From assembly GCA_016744355.1 (NCBI GenBank), contig JADGEN010000002.1, positions 38,043 to 102,042 on the forward strand: a stretch of DNA of 64,000 nt, in the 5' to 3' direction. Shown here piece by piece: positions 27,484-35,452 of the stretch; position 1 is the first letter of the stretch, and each line of letters starts with the position of its first letter. Made by a program: the position numbers and the translations under genes. The notes below the pieces were generated by a model. That model was given only the letters and a program-made list of their open reading frames with translations. It was not told the origin of the DNA and searched no databases. The stretch is from Halieaceae bacterium (GTDB taxonomy: Bacteria > Pseudomonadota > Gammaproteobacteria > Pseudomonadales > Halieaceae).

Positions 27484-28683
27484 ATGAGCAGGGAATTAGA
27501 CGAGAACATTTTGGCGGCCACACAGCTTGATACATTAGCCGTGCGCGCGGGCATCTCACGTACTGCAGAGGGTGAGCACAGCGAACCCATTTTTATGACA
27601 TCCAGCTATGTTTTCGACAGCGCTGCAGATGCCGCTGCTACCTTCGCAGGCGAACAGGAGGGGAACGTATACTCGCGTTATACCAATCCCACAGTACGTA
27701 CTTTTGAACAGCGCCTGGCAGCACTTGAAGGCGCAGAGCAGGCCGTGGCTACTGCTTCTGGTATGTCTGCCATTCTCAGTACTTGTATGGCTTTGTTAAA
27801 AGCAGGTGACCATGTCGTCTGCTCCCGCAACGTGTTTGGCACAACCACCAACTTGTTTGGCAAATACTTGGCAAAGTTTGGTGTAGAGGTCAGTTTTGTC
27901 AGTTTGTTGGACATGGAACTATGGCGGGCCTCGATAAAACCCAACACAGCGATGCTGTTCCTGGAGACGCCCTCTAATCCTTTATGTGAAGTAGCAGACC
28001 TCGGCTTGTTGTCAAATCTGGCCAAGGAAAACGGATGCCTGCTTGTAGTCGATAACTGTTTTTGCACGCCGGCTTTGCAGACCCCGTTGGCATTGGGTGC
28101 CGATATCGTTGTGCATTCCGCTACCAAATATCTGGACGGGCAGGGTAGGTGTATGGGCGGCGCAGTGCTGGGCTCGGCGCAGTATATGACAGAATTGGTG
28201 ACCTTTTTGCGAACCTGTGGCCCAACCATGAGTGCGTTCAATGCATGGGTGTTCCTGAAAGGTCTTGAAACGCTTCGACTCCGTATGGACGCGCATAGTA
28301 AATCAGCACTGGAAATAGCCAACTGGCTGGAGCAGAACCCCGCGGTGGAAAAGGTATTTTACTGTGGGCTTGAGTCACACGCAGGGTACGAGCTGGCGAG
28401 CAGCCAACAAAAAGCCTTTGGCGGAGTACTCTCCTTCCAGGTTAAGGGGGGGCGAGAACAGGCCTGGCGTTGTATCGACGGCACCAGAATTATGTCTCTG
28501 ACGGCCAACCTGGGTGATGCGAAAACAACAATCGTTCATCCGGCAACTACAACCCATGGTCGTTTGGGTGACGAAGAACGCTTGGCGGCAGGCATCAGTG
28601 AATCCTTGATCAGAGTTGCAGTGGGCCTTGAGCATGTTGATGACCTGAAAGCCGATCTGCAGCGTGGCTTTGATGCCCTTTAA
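27484..28683 (+). CDS. metZ: O-succinylhomoserine sulfhydrylase
   Basis: PLP enzyme of the Cys/Met metabolism family that makes homocysteine directly from O-succinylhomoserine and sulfide. 399 residues. The PLP lysine is near residue 215 in HSATKYLDGQGR; YSRYTNPT (about 60) and ETPSNPL (about 160) are standard. The purF-metZ pairing is characteristic of pseudomonads and supports MetZ over cystathionine enzymes. It ends 38 bp before the MoxR gene. Confidence 0.94.
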   Translation: MSRELDENILAATQLDTLAVRAGISRTAEGEHSEPIFMTSSYVFDSAADAAATFAGEQEGNVYSRYTNPTVRTFEQRLAALEGAEQAVATASGMSAILSTCMALLKAGDHVVCSRNVFGTTTNLFGKYLAKFGVEVSFVSLLDMELWRASIKPNTAMLFLETPSNPLCEVADLGLLSNLAKENGCLLVVDNCFCTPALQTPLALGADIVVHSATKYLDGQGRCMGGAVLGSAQYMTELVTFLRTCGPTMSAFNAWVFLKGLETLRLRMDAHSKSALEIANWLEQNPAVEKVFYCGLESHAGYELASSQQKAFGGVLSFQVKGGREQAWRCIDGTRIMSLTANLGDAKTTIVHPATTTHGRLGDEERLAAGISESLIRVAVGLEHVDDLKADLQRGFDAL

Positions 28684-28721
28684 ATTGTTGAGCCAATTTT
28701 TCGGGGAGTTTATTCGGTCTT

Positions 28722-29663
28722 ATGTCTGATATGCGTGAGCTACAAGGCGCGCTCGAAGCCGCTGTATCAGAAGTTGGCAAAGTGGTGCTTGGAAAAGAAC
28801 CGCAGATTAGGCTTGCGCTATGTTGCTTGTTTGCGCGGGGTCATTTGCTCATTGAAGACTTGCCGGGTATGGGTAAGACAACTTTGTCCCAGGCCCTGGC
28901 GAAGGTTCTGGGGCTGGATTACAAACGCGTACAATTTACCAGTGACTTGATGCCCGCTGATATTCTGGGCGTATCTATTTTTGACCGCAGAGAATCTGTT
29001 TTTAATTTTCATCCGGGTCCCATATTTACACAATTGTTGCTAGCCGATGAAATCAACCGTACTACTCCAAGAACACAGAGCGCTCTGCTCGAAGCGATGG
29101 CAGAGGGGCAGGTAACCATCGAAGGGGAAACTCGCGCGCTGCCGAATCCCTTTTTTGTTATCGCCACGCAAAACCCCATAGATCAGTCGGGCACTTACCC
29201 GTTGCCAGAATCTCAGCTTGATCGGTTTCTGATGCGCCTTGAGTTGGGTTATCCACATCCTCGCGCGGAACGAGAAATGTTCGAACGTCAGCACCACCTG
29301 GACACCGAACGCGTAAACCTGAAGCAGCGCATCGACGCTAGTCAGCTCGAGCAGATAAGGCAAGCTGTCACACAGGTACATGCTTCAGCTAGTGTACTGG
29401 ACTATCTGCAGCGCTTGGTTGCCTATACCCGGCAGGCGCCGGAGTTTGCCGTGGGTCTTTCTCCTCGCGGTGCTCTGGCTATACTGCAATGTGCTAAAAC
29501 GTGGGCCTTAATGAATAACCGTGGCCATCTGGTACCAGAGGATATTCAAATGGTATTGCCAGCAGTTACCGCGCACCGCTTGATTCCCGGCGGTGATTAC
29601 GCCGGAGACAGCCTCGCCCTGGTCGTGCAAATGCAGAGTAATGTGGATGTCGTCCGGCCCTAA
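28722..29663 (+). CDS. MoxR-family AAA+ ATPase
   Basis: A 313-residue AAA+ protein. Walker A is LPGMGKTT (residues 47-54), Walker B is LLLADEINRTTPRTQ (about 105-119), and sensor residues follow in FFVIATQNPIDQSGTYPLPESQ. MoxR proteins act as chaperone-like ATPases, usually with a DUF58 partner. The next two genes, DUF58 and transglutaminase, complete the usual three-gene operon. The start could be 28722 or the ATG at 28731. Confidence 0.94.
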   Translation: MSDMRELQGALEAAVSEVGKVVLGKEPQIRLALCCLFARGHLLIEDLPGMGKTTLSQALAKVLGLDYKRVQFTSDLMPADILGVSIFDRRESVFNFHPGPIFTQLLLADEINRTTPRTQSALLEAMAEGQVTIEGETRALPNPFFVIATQNPIDQSGTYPLPESQLDRFLMRLELGYPHPRAEREMFERQHHLDTERVNLKQRIDASQLEQIRQAVTQVHASASVLDYLQRLVAYTRQAPEFAVGLSPRGALAILQCAKTWALMNNRGHLVPEDIQMVLPAVTAHRLIPGGDYAGDSLALVVQMQSNVDVVRP

Positions 29664-29675
29664 AGGCTTTGCATC

Positions 29676-30662
29676 GTGAAAGCCGCTTCCAAGCGAGGTT
29701 TTCAGCTTCAATTGCGCCAGCGTTTCCAAAAGTGGGTGTCAAACCGGATTCCTCCCGCGAGATCGGTGACTCTTAATCAAAAGCGAATTTTTATTTTTCC
29801 GTCTCGAGCTGGTTTTTTCTTTGGCCTGAGTCTTTTTGTTATGCTGATAGCGGCGATCAACTATCAGAACAATATGAGTTTTGCGCTGACCTTTTTGTTG
29901 GCGACACTATTTATTATCGCTGTACTTCACACCTTCGCCAATCTCTCTGGCCTGACTATTCACGCAGTACATGCACAGCCGGGCTTTCCAGGACATCAGT
30001 CCGAGTTCGAGATACTTATAGAGCGCACCCGGCGGCGCACGCACTATTCCCTGTACATAAAGTGGCCCACCAGTACCGATGCGCTTGTAAACCTCGTTGA
30101 AAACGACTCTGTGCGAGTTTCCCTGCATACCGCAGTGGGTAGTCGGGGTTGGTATAACCCGGGACGCCTTCTTATAGAGTCGACCTATCCACTGGGCTTA
30201 TTACGCTGTTGGACCTGGGTAGATCTGGATTTGCATGCACTGGTTTACCCCCGGCCCGAGCCCTGCGGTCCCTTGCCCGGTCTTGCCACTGATAAACCCG
30301 ACGGCAGTGCGATACTGGTTGCAGGGACCGATGACTTTCACGGCTTCAGGGACTACCAGCGAGGCGACCCGCTGCGACAGGTACACTGGAAGGGACTGGC
30401 CAAGGGGCAGCCGCTACAAACCAAGCAGTACGGGGCTTTCGCAGATAGTAGTGTCTGGTTGGACTGGGAGGCCTTTCCCGGCGTCGATCAAGAGCTAAGG
30501 CTGTCTTATTTATGCTACTGGGCGCTAGAATACGAGAGTCGTAATATCGAATTCGGTTTACGTCTTCCGGGCCTAATAATTGCGCCGGATGTTGGCTTGA
30601 AGCATCGCGAGAAGGTGCTCAAAGCGTTGGCCCTATATAACATCAGTGGAACTCAGGTTTGA
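29676..30662 (+). CDS. DUF58 domain membrane protein
   Basis: A 328-residue protein with two transmembrane helices near residues 45-95 and the DUF58 core GTDDFHGFRDYQRGDPLRQV near residues 212-231, typical of partners of MoxR ATPases. Its C-terminal part may adopt a von Willebrand A-like fold. GTG start 12 bp after the MoxR stop; its own stop overlaps the next start (TTGA). Function in detail is unknown. Confidence 0.9.
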   Translation: MKAASKRGFQLQLRQRFQKWVSNRIPPARSVTLNQKRIFIFPSRAGFFFGLSLFVMLIAAINYQNNMSFALTFLLATLFIIAVLHTFANLSGLTIHAVHAQPGFPGHQSEFEILIERTRRRTHYSLYIKWPTSTDALVNLVENDSVRVSLHTAVGSRGWYNPGRLLIESTYPLGLLRCWTWVDLDLHALVYPRPEPCGPLPGLATDKPDGSAILVAGTDDFHGFRDYQRGDPLRQVHWKGLAKGQPLQTKQYGAFADSSVWLDWEAFPGVDQELRLSYLCYWALEYESRNIEFGLRLPGLIIAPDVGLKHREKVLKALALYNISGTQV

Positions 30663-32650
30663 AACCGGGGCAGCAAATACCGAGAAATGCGCTAGTGTGG
30701 AGCGTAATTGCCCAGTTCGCACTGGTTGCACCGCATCTGGCTCGTATCCCTGTTTGGGTGATAGGCGTTTATCTGTTTGCCGCGCTGTGGCGCAGCATGG
30801 TGTACCGGGGGAGGTGGTCGTTCCCTGGACGTATGCTTAAGCTCGCGCTAATTGTAACGAGTTTTATCAGCCTCTATCTTAGCTACGGTACGTTTCTGGG
30901 GCTGGAGCCAACCGTGGCACTGTTGCTCATCGGCTTTGCCCTGAAACTTATAGAGTTAGCGCAGCGCAAGGATGCCTATGTGCTGTTGTTTCTAGGTTAT
31001 TTCGTCTGTGTGACCGAGTTTCTGTTTAGCCAGGACCTGCTGATTGTTTTTTACTCTATGTTCACCGTGTTACTTCTCACAACAGCCCTGTTGGCACTGC
31101 ACCAACCTCAGCAGCACAAGTTTAACCCACGCACTATACGCCTGGCCGGTATTATGCTGCTGCAGGCTTTTCCCCTGATGGTGGTGTTATTTTTCTTGTT
31201 TCCTCGCATTGGCCCTTTGTGGACAGTGCCACTGAAGAGCCAGGCGGCGAAGACCGGGGTTAGTGATTTTATGCGTCCGGGTGATATATCCAGATTAAGC
31301 CAGTCAAGTGAAGTCGCATTTCGCGTGCAGTTTGAAGGGGCTATCCCTAATGCCTCGCAGTTATATTGGCGCGGTCTGGTTTTCAGCAAGCTGGAGGACG
31401 GCGCCTGGCGTAGTCTGGATTACTATGAAGTGCCAGCGACAGAACGCCGCCAGAAACAACCCGAGTTAGTGGGTGATGAAATTCGCTACGACATTATTAT
31501 GGAGCCGACGCAACAGGGATGGTTGTATGGCCTTCGCCATGCCGAGTCAAATCGCTCCAAAGTTATGAGCACTGCCGATTTCAGGCTCTATTCTCCTGTT
31601 GTACTTGAAGATGAATATCATTATACCGTTGAGTCATGGCCCGATGCAGTGTTGGAGTCAGAGCTCAGTCAGTGGCGGCGTAAGACAGAGCTAGCAGTTC
31701 CGCGAGGGAGTAACCCAGAAACGCTAGCGCTGGCAAAGGAACTGCGGTTACAGCATAAAAATGATCGTGACTTGGTCAATGCCATCCTCAAAAAATTTAA
31801 TGAAGAAGAGTATGTTTACACGCTGGAGCCTCCTCTTCTCGGGGAGCAGGCCATGGACGAATTTTTGTTCCAAACCCGTCGAGGTTTTTGTGAGCACTAT
31901 GCGTACGCATTTACACTGTTGGCGCGCGCCGCCGGCATTCCCGCACGTGTTGTCGCAGGCTATCAGGGTGGTGAAGTAAACCCGGTCAACAAAACGATCA
32001 TTGTGCATCAGTTTGATGCTCACGCCTGGACAGAGGTTTGGTTGGAGGGTGAGGGCTGGGTGCGAGTAGACCCAACAGCCGCTGTGTCGCCAGATCGAAT
32101 TGAATGGGGACTTGAACGAGCGGTTGCTACCGAGGGAAGTTTTCTCTCGGATTCGCCATTGTCACTTTTAAACTTTCGCTCTGTAGTATGGGTGAATAAC
32201 TTACGTTTGCGATATGACGCACTGACCTGGCAGTGGCAGAGTTGGATTGTAGGTTACGACGCTGAGACACAATATACTGTCTTGCAAAACTGGTTCGGTG
32301 AAATAAGCGCACGAAAGTTTGTCATCGTGCTGCTGGGCAGTTGGGCCATTGTGCTGATACCCGTGGGAATATGGCTTCTTACAAAGCGTCCGGTTAAAGC
32401 CATTTCCAAGTTAGATAAATATTATCTGACGTATTGTGACAAGCTCGGTAAACGGGGGCTCAGCAGAGCCATGGGCGAAACCCCGGGTAATTATGCCGTG
32501 CGAGCGAAGCGTAAATTCCCCGGTAGTGCCAGTGAAATTGATCGTATCAATGGTCTGTACGCCCAGTTGTCCTACCAGGATAAAACGCCAGAGAGCGGTA
32601 CTCAGCTGTTAACCGAGTTTAAACGGGGTGTGCAACGATTAAAAATCTGA
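30659..32650 (+). CDS. TgpA-type membrane transglutaminase
   Basis: A 663-residue protein with a cluster of transmembrane helices in residues 10-190, a periplasmic transglutaminase-like domain, and a C-terminal helix near 555-580 followed by a cytoplasmic DUF4129-like tail. The catalytic triad is visible: Cys near 411 (RRGFCEHYAYAF), His near 455 (DAHAWTEVW) and Asp near 470 (VDPTAA). P. aeruginosa TgpA, an essential protein, has the same plan. The start is TTG, overlapping the DUF58 stop. It converges with the HlyD-type gene. Confidence 0.93.
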   Translation: MKPGQQIPRNALVWSVIAQFALVAPHLARIPVWVIGVYLFAALWRSMVYRGRWSFPGRMLKLALIVTSFISLYLSYGTFLGLEPTVALLLIGFALKLIELAQRKDAYVLLFLGYFVCVTEFLFSQDLLIVFYSMFTVLLLTTALLALHQPQQHKFNPRTIRLAGIMLLQAFPLMVVLFFLFPRIGPLWTVPLKSQAAKTGVSDFMRPGDISRLSQSSEVAFRVQFEGAIPNASQLYWRGLVFSKLEDGAWRSLDYYEVPATERRQKQPELVGDEIRYDIIMEPTQQGWLYGLRHAESNRSKVMSTADFRLYSPVVLEDEYHYTVESWPDAVLESELSQWRRKTELAVPRGSNPETLALAKELRLQHKNDRDLVNAILKKFNEEEYVYTLEPPLLGEQAMDEFLFQTRRGFCEHYAYAFTLLARAAGIPARVVAGYQGGEVNPVNKTIIVHQFDAHAWTEVWLEGEGWVRVDPTAAVSPDRIEWGLERAVATEGSFLSDSPLSLLNFRSVVWVNNLRLRYDALTWQWQSWIVGYDAETQYTVLQNWFGEISARKFVIVLLGSWAIVLIPVGIWLLTKRPVKAISKLDKYYLTYCDKLGKRGLSRAMGETPGNYAVRAKRKFPGSASEIDRINGLYAQLSYQDKTPESGTQLLTEFKRGVQRLKI

Positions 32651-32698
32651 GAAATTTTTTGACTCCTGCACAAGCACGGTTCTATTAAGCCGTCCGGA

Positions 32699-33643
32699 TT
32701 ACTTCAGGTAATTTATCCACGTTTCCATATGCATCATAACTCTACGTATTACGTGCGTGGCTGCAGCGGACTTTGTGTAAATGGCAGCGGTGCCGACTGC
32801 ACCGCCTGGAATCAGGGGGAAAATTAAATCATTATCTTCAAAAATTAGTTGTACTCCATAGGGGAGGGCCGGGTCCGTGGCTGCTGGCACCTGGGGAATT
32901 ATGCCGGTAGCCTGCAGTTGTGCGGCTGAGTTTATTGCTATTATGTCACCCACAGTGGCTTGGAAGACTTGCCCTGGATATACCTGTAGTACCACATCGG
33001 CCCGCTGGCCCTTCTTGATGTGACGTAGCCGAGATTGGGGAATACCAACTACAAGCTTACGTTGCCCTTCTTCAACAAACGCAACCCAGCTGCGCACAGC
33101 CAAAGAGCCCACGCGCTGTCCCGGACGTAGCAATAGTGCTACAACTTCGCCTTTGTTTGGTGCCCGAACTACTGTCTTTTCCAGCTCCCATGTGGCATTT
33201 GTGAGTTGGGCCTTGTAAACGTTTACTTCGGCGGCATAGATGTCGACGTCAACCTGTCGTCCAAGATTTCTGGCCATAAGATCTTCAGCCCGAGCCAGAT
33301 TGGTCTCAGCCAGTCTCAGTTGGGCAGTGATCTGCTGCACGTTAGCTTCGAACTGGGCGGGATCAATTTTGAATAACACATCACCTTTTTCCAATTTTTG
33401 CAGCGGTTTTATAGGTACTTCGACGACTTCTCCGCTGACGTTGGGAATGATTTCGATGACGCTCTGATACATCCGTACGGCACCCGCAGGTGCGCCCCAT
33501 TGCATAGGTACGAATAGAACAAAGAATAATGCCACCATCCATAGTACGGGAGAGATTTTCCAGAAGGTGTTCAATTTTACGATGCCGATTTTTACGGCGA
33601 GAAATAGGGCGGCTATGTAGAGTAGCGTGAGGAAAACAATCAT
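32699..33643 (-). CDS. HlyD/EmrA-type membrane fusion protein (YiaV-like)
   Basis: A 314-residue periplasmic adaptor with two N-terminal membrane helices (residues 3-22 and 29-47). The barrel-sandwich half motifs are IIPNVSGEVVEVPIKPLQKLEKGDVLFKID and VRAPNKGEVVALLLRPGQRV, described here in parts: the first near 65-94, the second near 160-180. A short coiled-coil hairpin lies between. It overlaps the preceding gene by ATGA. The DUF3302 partner upstream makes this the YiaW-YiaV pair known in E. coli. No transporter or outer membrane channel is adjacent, so the transported substrate is unknown. Confidence 0.85.
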   Translation of the reverse strand: MIVFLTLLYIAALFLAVKIGIVKLNTFWKISPVLWMVALFFVLFVPMQWGAPAGAVRMYQSVIEIIPNVSGEVVEVPIKPLQKLEKGDVLFKIDPAQFEANVQQITAQLRLAETNLARAEDLMARNLGRQVDVDIYAAEVNVYKAQLTNATWELEKTVVRAPNKGEVVALLLRPGQRVGSLAVRSWVAFVEEGQRKLVVGIPQSRLRHIKKGQRADVVLQVYPGQVFQATVGDIIAINSAAQLQATGIIPQVPAATDPALPYGVQLIFEDNDLIFPLIPGGAVGTAAIYTKSAAATHVIRRVMMHMETWINYLK

Positions 33644-33936
33644 GCGTTAGCCTCCTGGACGGGGCTGGACTCACCCTCCGTTTCAACCGTGTCCGATGAC
33701 AGCTTTCCATCAAGGGTTGCCGCAGGATTGGTATATGCCCAGATAAATGCAATGGGAGATAGTATGCCCATAGTTATAGCACCGCACCAACCACACACGC
33801 TGATAGCCTCTGCTTGAGGGTGATTGCGCTCTCTAGCGATCTTGCCTGGAAACATGCCGAGCATTGCCCAGATCCCCAGCCCTGAGCCAATCATTACAGT
33901 CAGTACGATGAGGGCAAAAACATCTAAACCTGTCAT
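33640..33936 (-). CDS. DUF3302 inner membrane protein (YiaW-like)
   Basis: A 98-residue protein with two transmembrane helices (about 5-27 and 48-68) separated by a conserved cytoplasmic loop KIARERNHPQAEAI, which matches the KKRNHPHADAI pattern of E. coli YiaW. GGAG precedes the ATG. Its stop overlaps the start of the membrane fusion protein, so both are made together. Confidence 0.8.
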   Translation of the reverse strand: MTGLDVFALIVLTVMIGSGLGIWAMLGMFPGKIARERNHPQAEAISVCGWCGAITMGILSPIAFIWAYTNPAATLDGKLSSDTVETEGESSPVQEANA

Positions 33937-34056
33937 AGTTAGCTACTCCACAGTTCTCTGGTACAAAGGGACACGTATAATGATAATCAGTTTACATTAA
34001 CTGAGGTTTCGAAAACGAGAATTTATAAAGCAAAAAATGATCTAACGAAAAATTGT

Positions 34057-34689
34057 CTAGTTACATGCCGTTCTATACCAGGTCTCATTGCTATACGGCT
34101 CCAGGGGGTTTGCTTTTCTAACGTGAAAACATTTGTCTCCAAACTGGATCCACTCGGTCCAACTGCCTGCGTCGTATGTAGCAGAACTGGACAATTCGCC
34201 TGCGGCGGTGGTGAAGTTTTTGATTCCCGGGTTTTTTTGTAGAGCATCAAGTAAAGTCTGATTCATCACTACAGCTCCATTCACCGTAGTTTGGTCGCTT
34301 GACGGCTCTGGCAGATCCTGTAGAAAACGTCTCATCTCTAGTGTTGTAGTTGGGGCCTTGAGCGTACTTATCTTCGAGTCGTTTTGAGTGTGACGTTTTG
34401 GATCCACAGCCTGCAACTTCGTTGAGCCAGCGCTCGATATCGGCTCTGCGAGATCGGGTACAGATTCTTCGGCACTACCACTGCTTACCTTCACTGTCTG
34501 AAGAATTTGCACAGTGTTGAGCGTTACATTGAGCGAGCTGGGGTAGGGGCTTACCGGGATTAAATTTACTGGAGTAGTTTTATTTTGGAAGTACAGCAGG
34601 CCGAATACATGGGCAAGCAGAGATGCAAACAATGCATAGGTCAGGATGCGGTGGGTCTCGCTTGAGCTTTGTTTTGCGTCAATGTGCAA
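34057..34689 (-). CDS. single-pass membrane protein of unknown function, TonB-like layout
   Basis: A 210-residue protein with one N-terminal transmembrane helix (about 15-34, preceded by a histidine-containing cytoplasmic segment), a serine/proline-rich periplasmic region, and a compact C-terminal segment with two cysteines (GDKCFHVRKANPLEP ... WYRTACN). The layout recalls TonB-type energy transducers, but I do not see a clear TonB C-terminal domain. The start is TTG with AGAGG six bases before it. It stands alone upstream of the YiaWV-like pair and downstream of the cupin gene. Confidence 0.65.
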   Translation of the reverse strand: MHIDAKQSSSETHRILTYALFASLLAHVFGLLYFQNKTTPVNLIPVSPYPSSLNVTLNTVQILQTVKVSSGSAEESVPDLAEPISSAGSTKLQAVDPKRHTQNDSKISTLKAPTTTLEMRRFLQDLPEPSSDQTTVNGAVVMNQTLLDALQKNPGIKNFTTAAGELSSSATYDAGSWTEWIQFGDKCFHVRKANPLEPYSNETWYRTACN

Positions 34690-34849
34690 GGAGGCCCTCT
34701 TTCGTTATTTATAAGGTGCTAATAACTAAAGACAACGGTGTATGCGGGTAGTTCCGAAAGGAAACGGTTAGCGAGGGAGAATACAGGTATGGCTTTTCTA
34801 TGCGGTGTACTCAGCCGATGGGGGGAATGACTCTTTGGGGAAGCGAGAC

Positions 34850-35389
34850 CTAAGCAGGCCCCGCATCCGCAAGAACAGCCACCAACAAAGCTGGTTCGCT
34901 GCCGGTATTAACCCACGCATGATTAGTGCCGCGTTGCACGACAACATCGCCAGGTTTTAATCCCCTTGCCTCACCAGCATCCAATAACAAATCGACTTCA
35001 CCGGATATCAGGATGATGTAGTCCACGCTTGAGGTTTTGTGCATAGCGGGGTGCCTGCGTGTGTCCACACGGCAATGAGATGCACCGACTGCGTCAAAGC
35101 CAAATGCAGCAGCAGCTTCTTTCTCGTCAGCAGATGCCTGTGGATTTTCGACAGGAACAGTAAACCAGCGGACCTTTGCTGCCCCAGCGGGAGGGCAAAG
35201 CGTGGGGCTCGCCCCGGATATCACATCGGAAAACGCGGTATTGTCAACGGGTATGCTTTCTGTAAGCCATATTTCGTGGAGACTTGAGCCATTGGCGCCA
35301 ATTTCCTGAGCGGGTCCAGCATCGATTTCTACGATCGACTCGCCGTTCTCGTTGTGTCCGGTAACAATGCGACGAAGTTGCTGAGCCAT
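34850..35389 (-). CDS. cupin-domain protein
   Basis: A 179-residue protein with a C-terminal cupin fold. The first motif has H115 and D122-Y123 (HKTSSVDYIILISGEVDLLLD), and the second is LKPGDVVVQRGTNHAWVN with H157 near the end. An N-terminal half (SLHEIWLTE, VRWFTVPVE) looks like a second, degenerate cupin-like part, a layout seen in cupin proteins of unknown role linked to aromatic or polyketide metabolism. It lies just beyond the acnB terminator, so it is transcribed separately. Confidence 0.75.
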   Translation of the reverse strand: MAQQLRRIVTGHNENGESIVEIDAGPAQEIGANGSSLHEIWLTESIPVDNTAFSDVISGASPTLCPPAGAAKVRWFTVPVENPQASADEKEAAAAFGFDAVGASHCRVDTRRHPAMHKTSSVDYIILISGEVDLLLDAGEARGLKPGDVVVQRGTNHAWVNTGSEPALLVAVLADAGPA

Positions 35390-35407
35390 AGTTTTGACCT
35401 TAATACT

Positions 35408-35436
35408 AAAACAAAAACCCCGCCGAAGCGGGGGTC
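35408..35436 (-). terminator. rho-independent terminator of acnB
   Basis: Read on the minus strand: a GC-rich stem ACCCCCGC / GCGGGGT with a TTCG tetraloop (plus-strand stem 35417-35423 and 35428-35435), followed at once by TTTTTGTTTT. This is a textbook intrinsic terminator 17 bp after the acnB stop. Confidence 0.93.
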
Positions 35437-35452
35437 GTAGTGGAGGCGGCTA

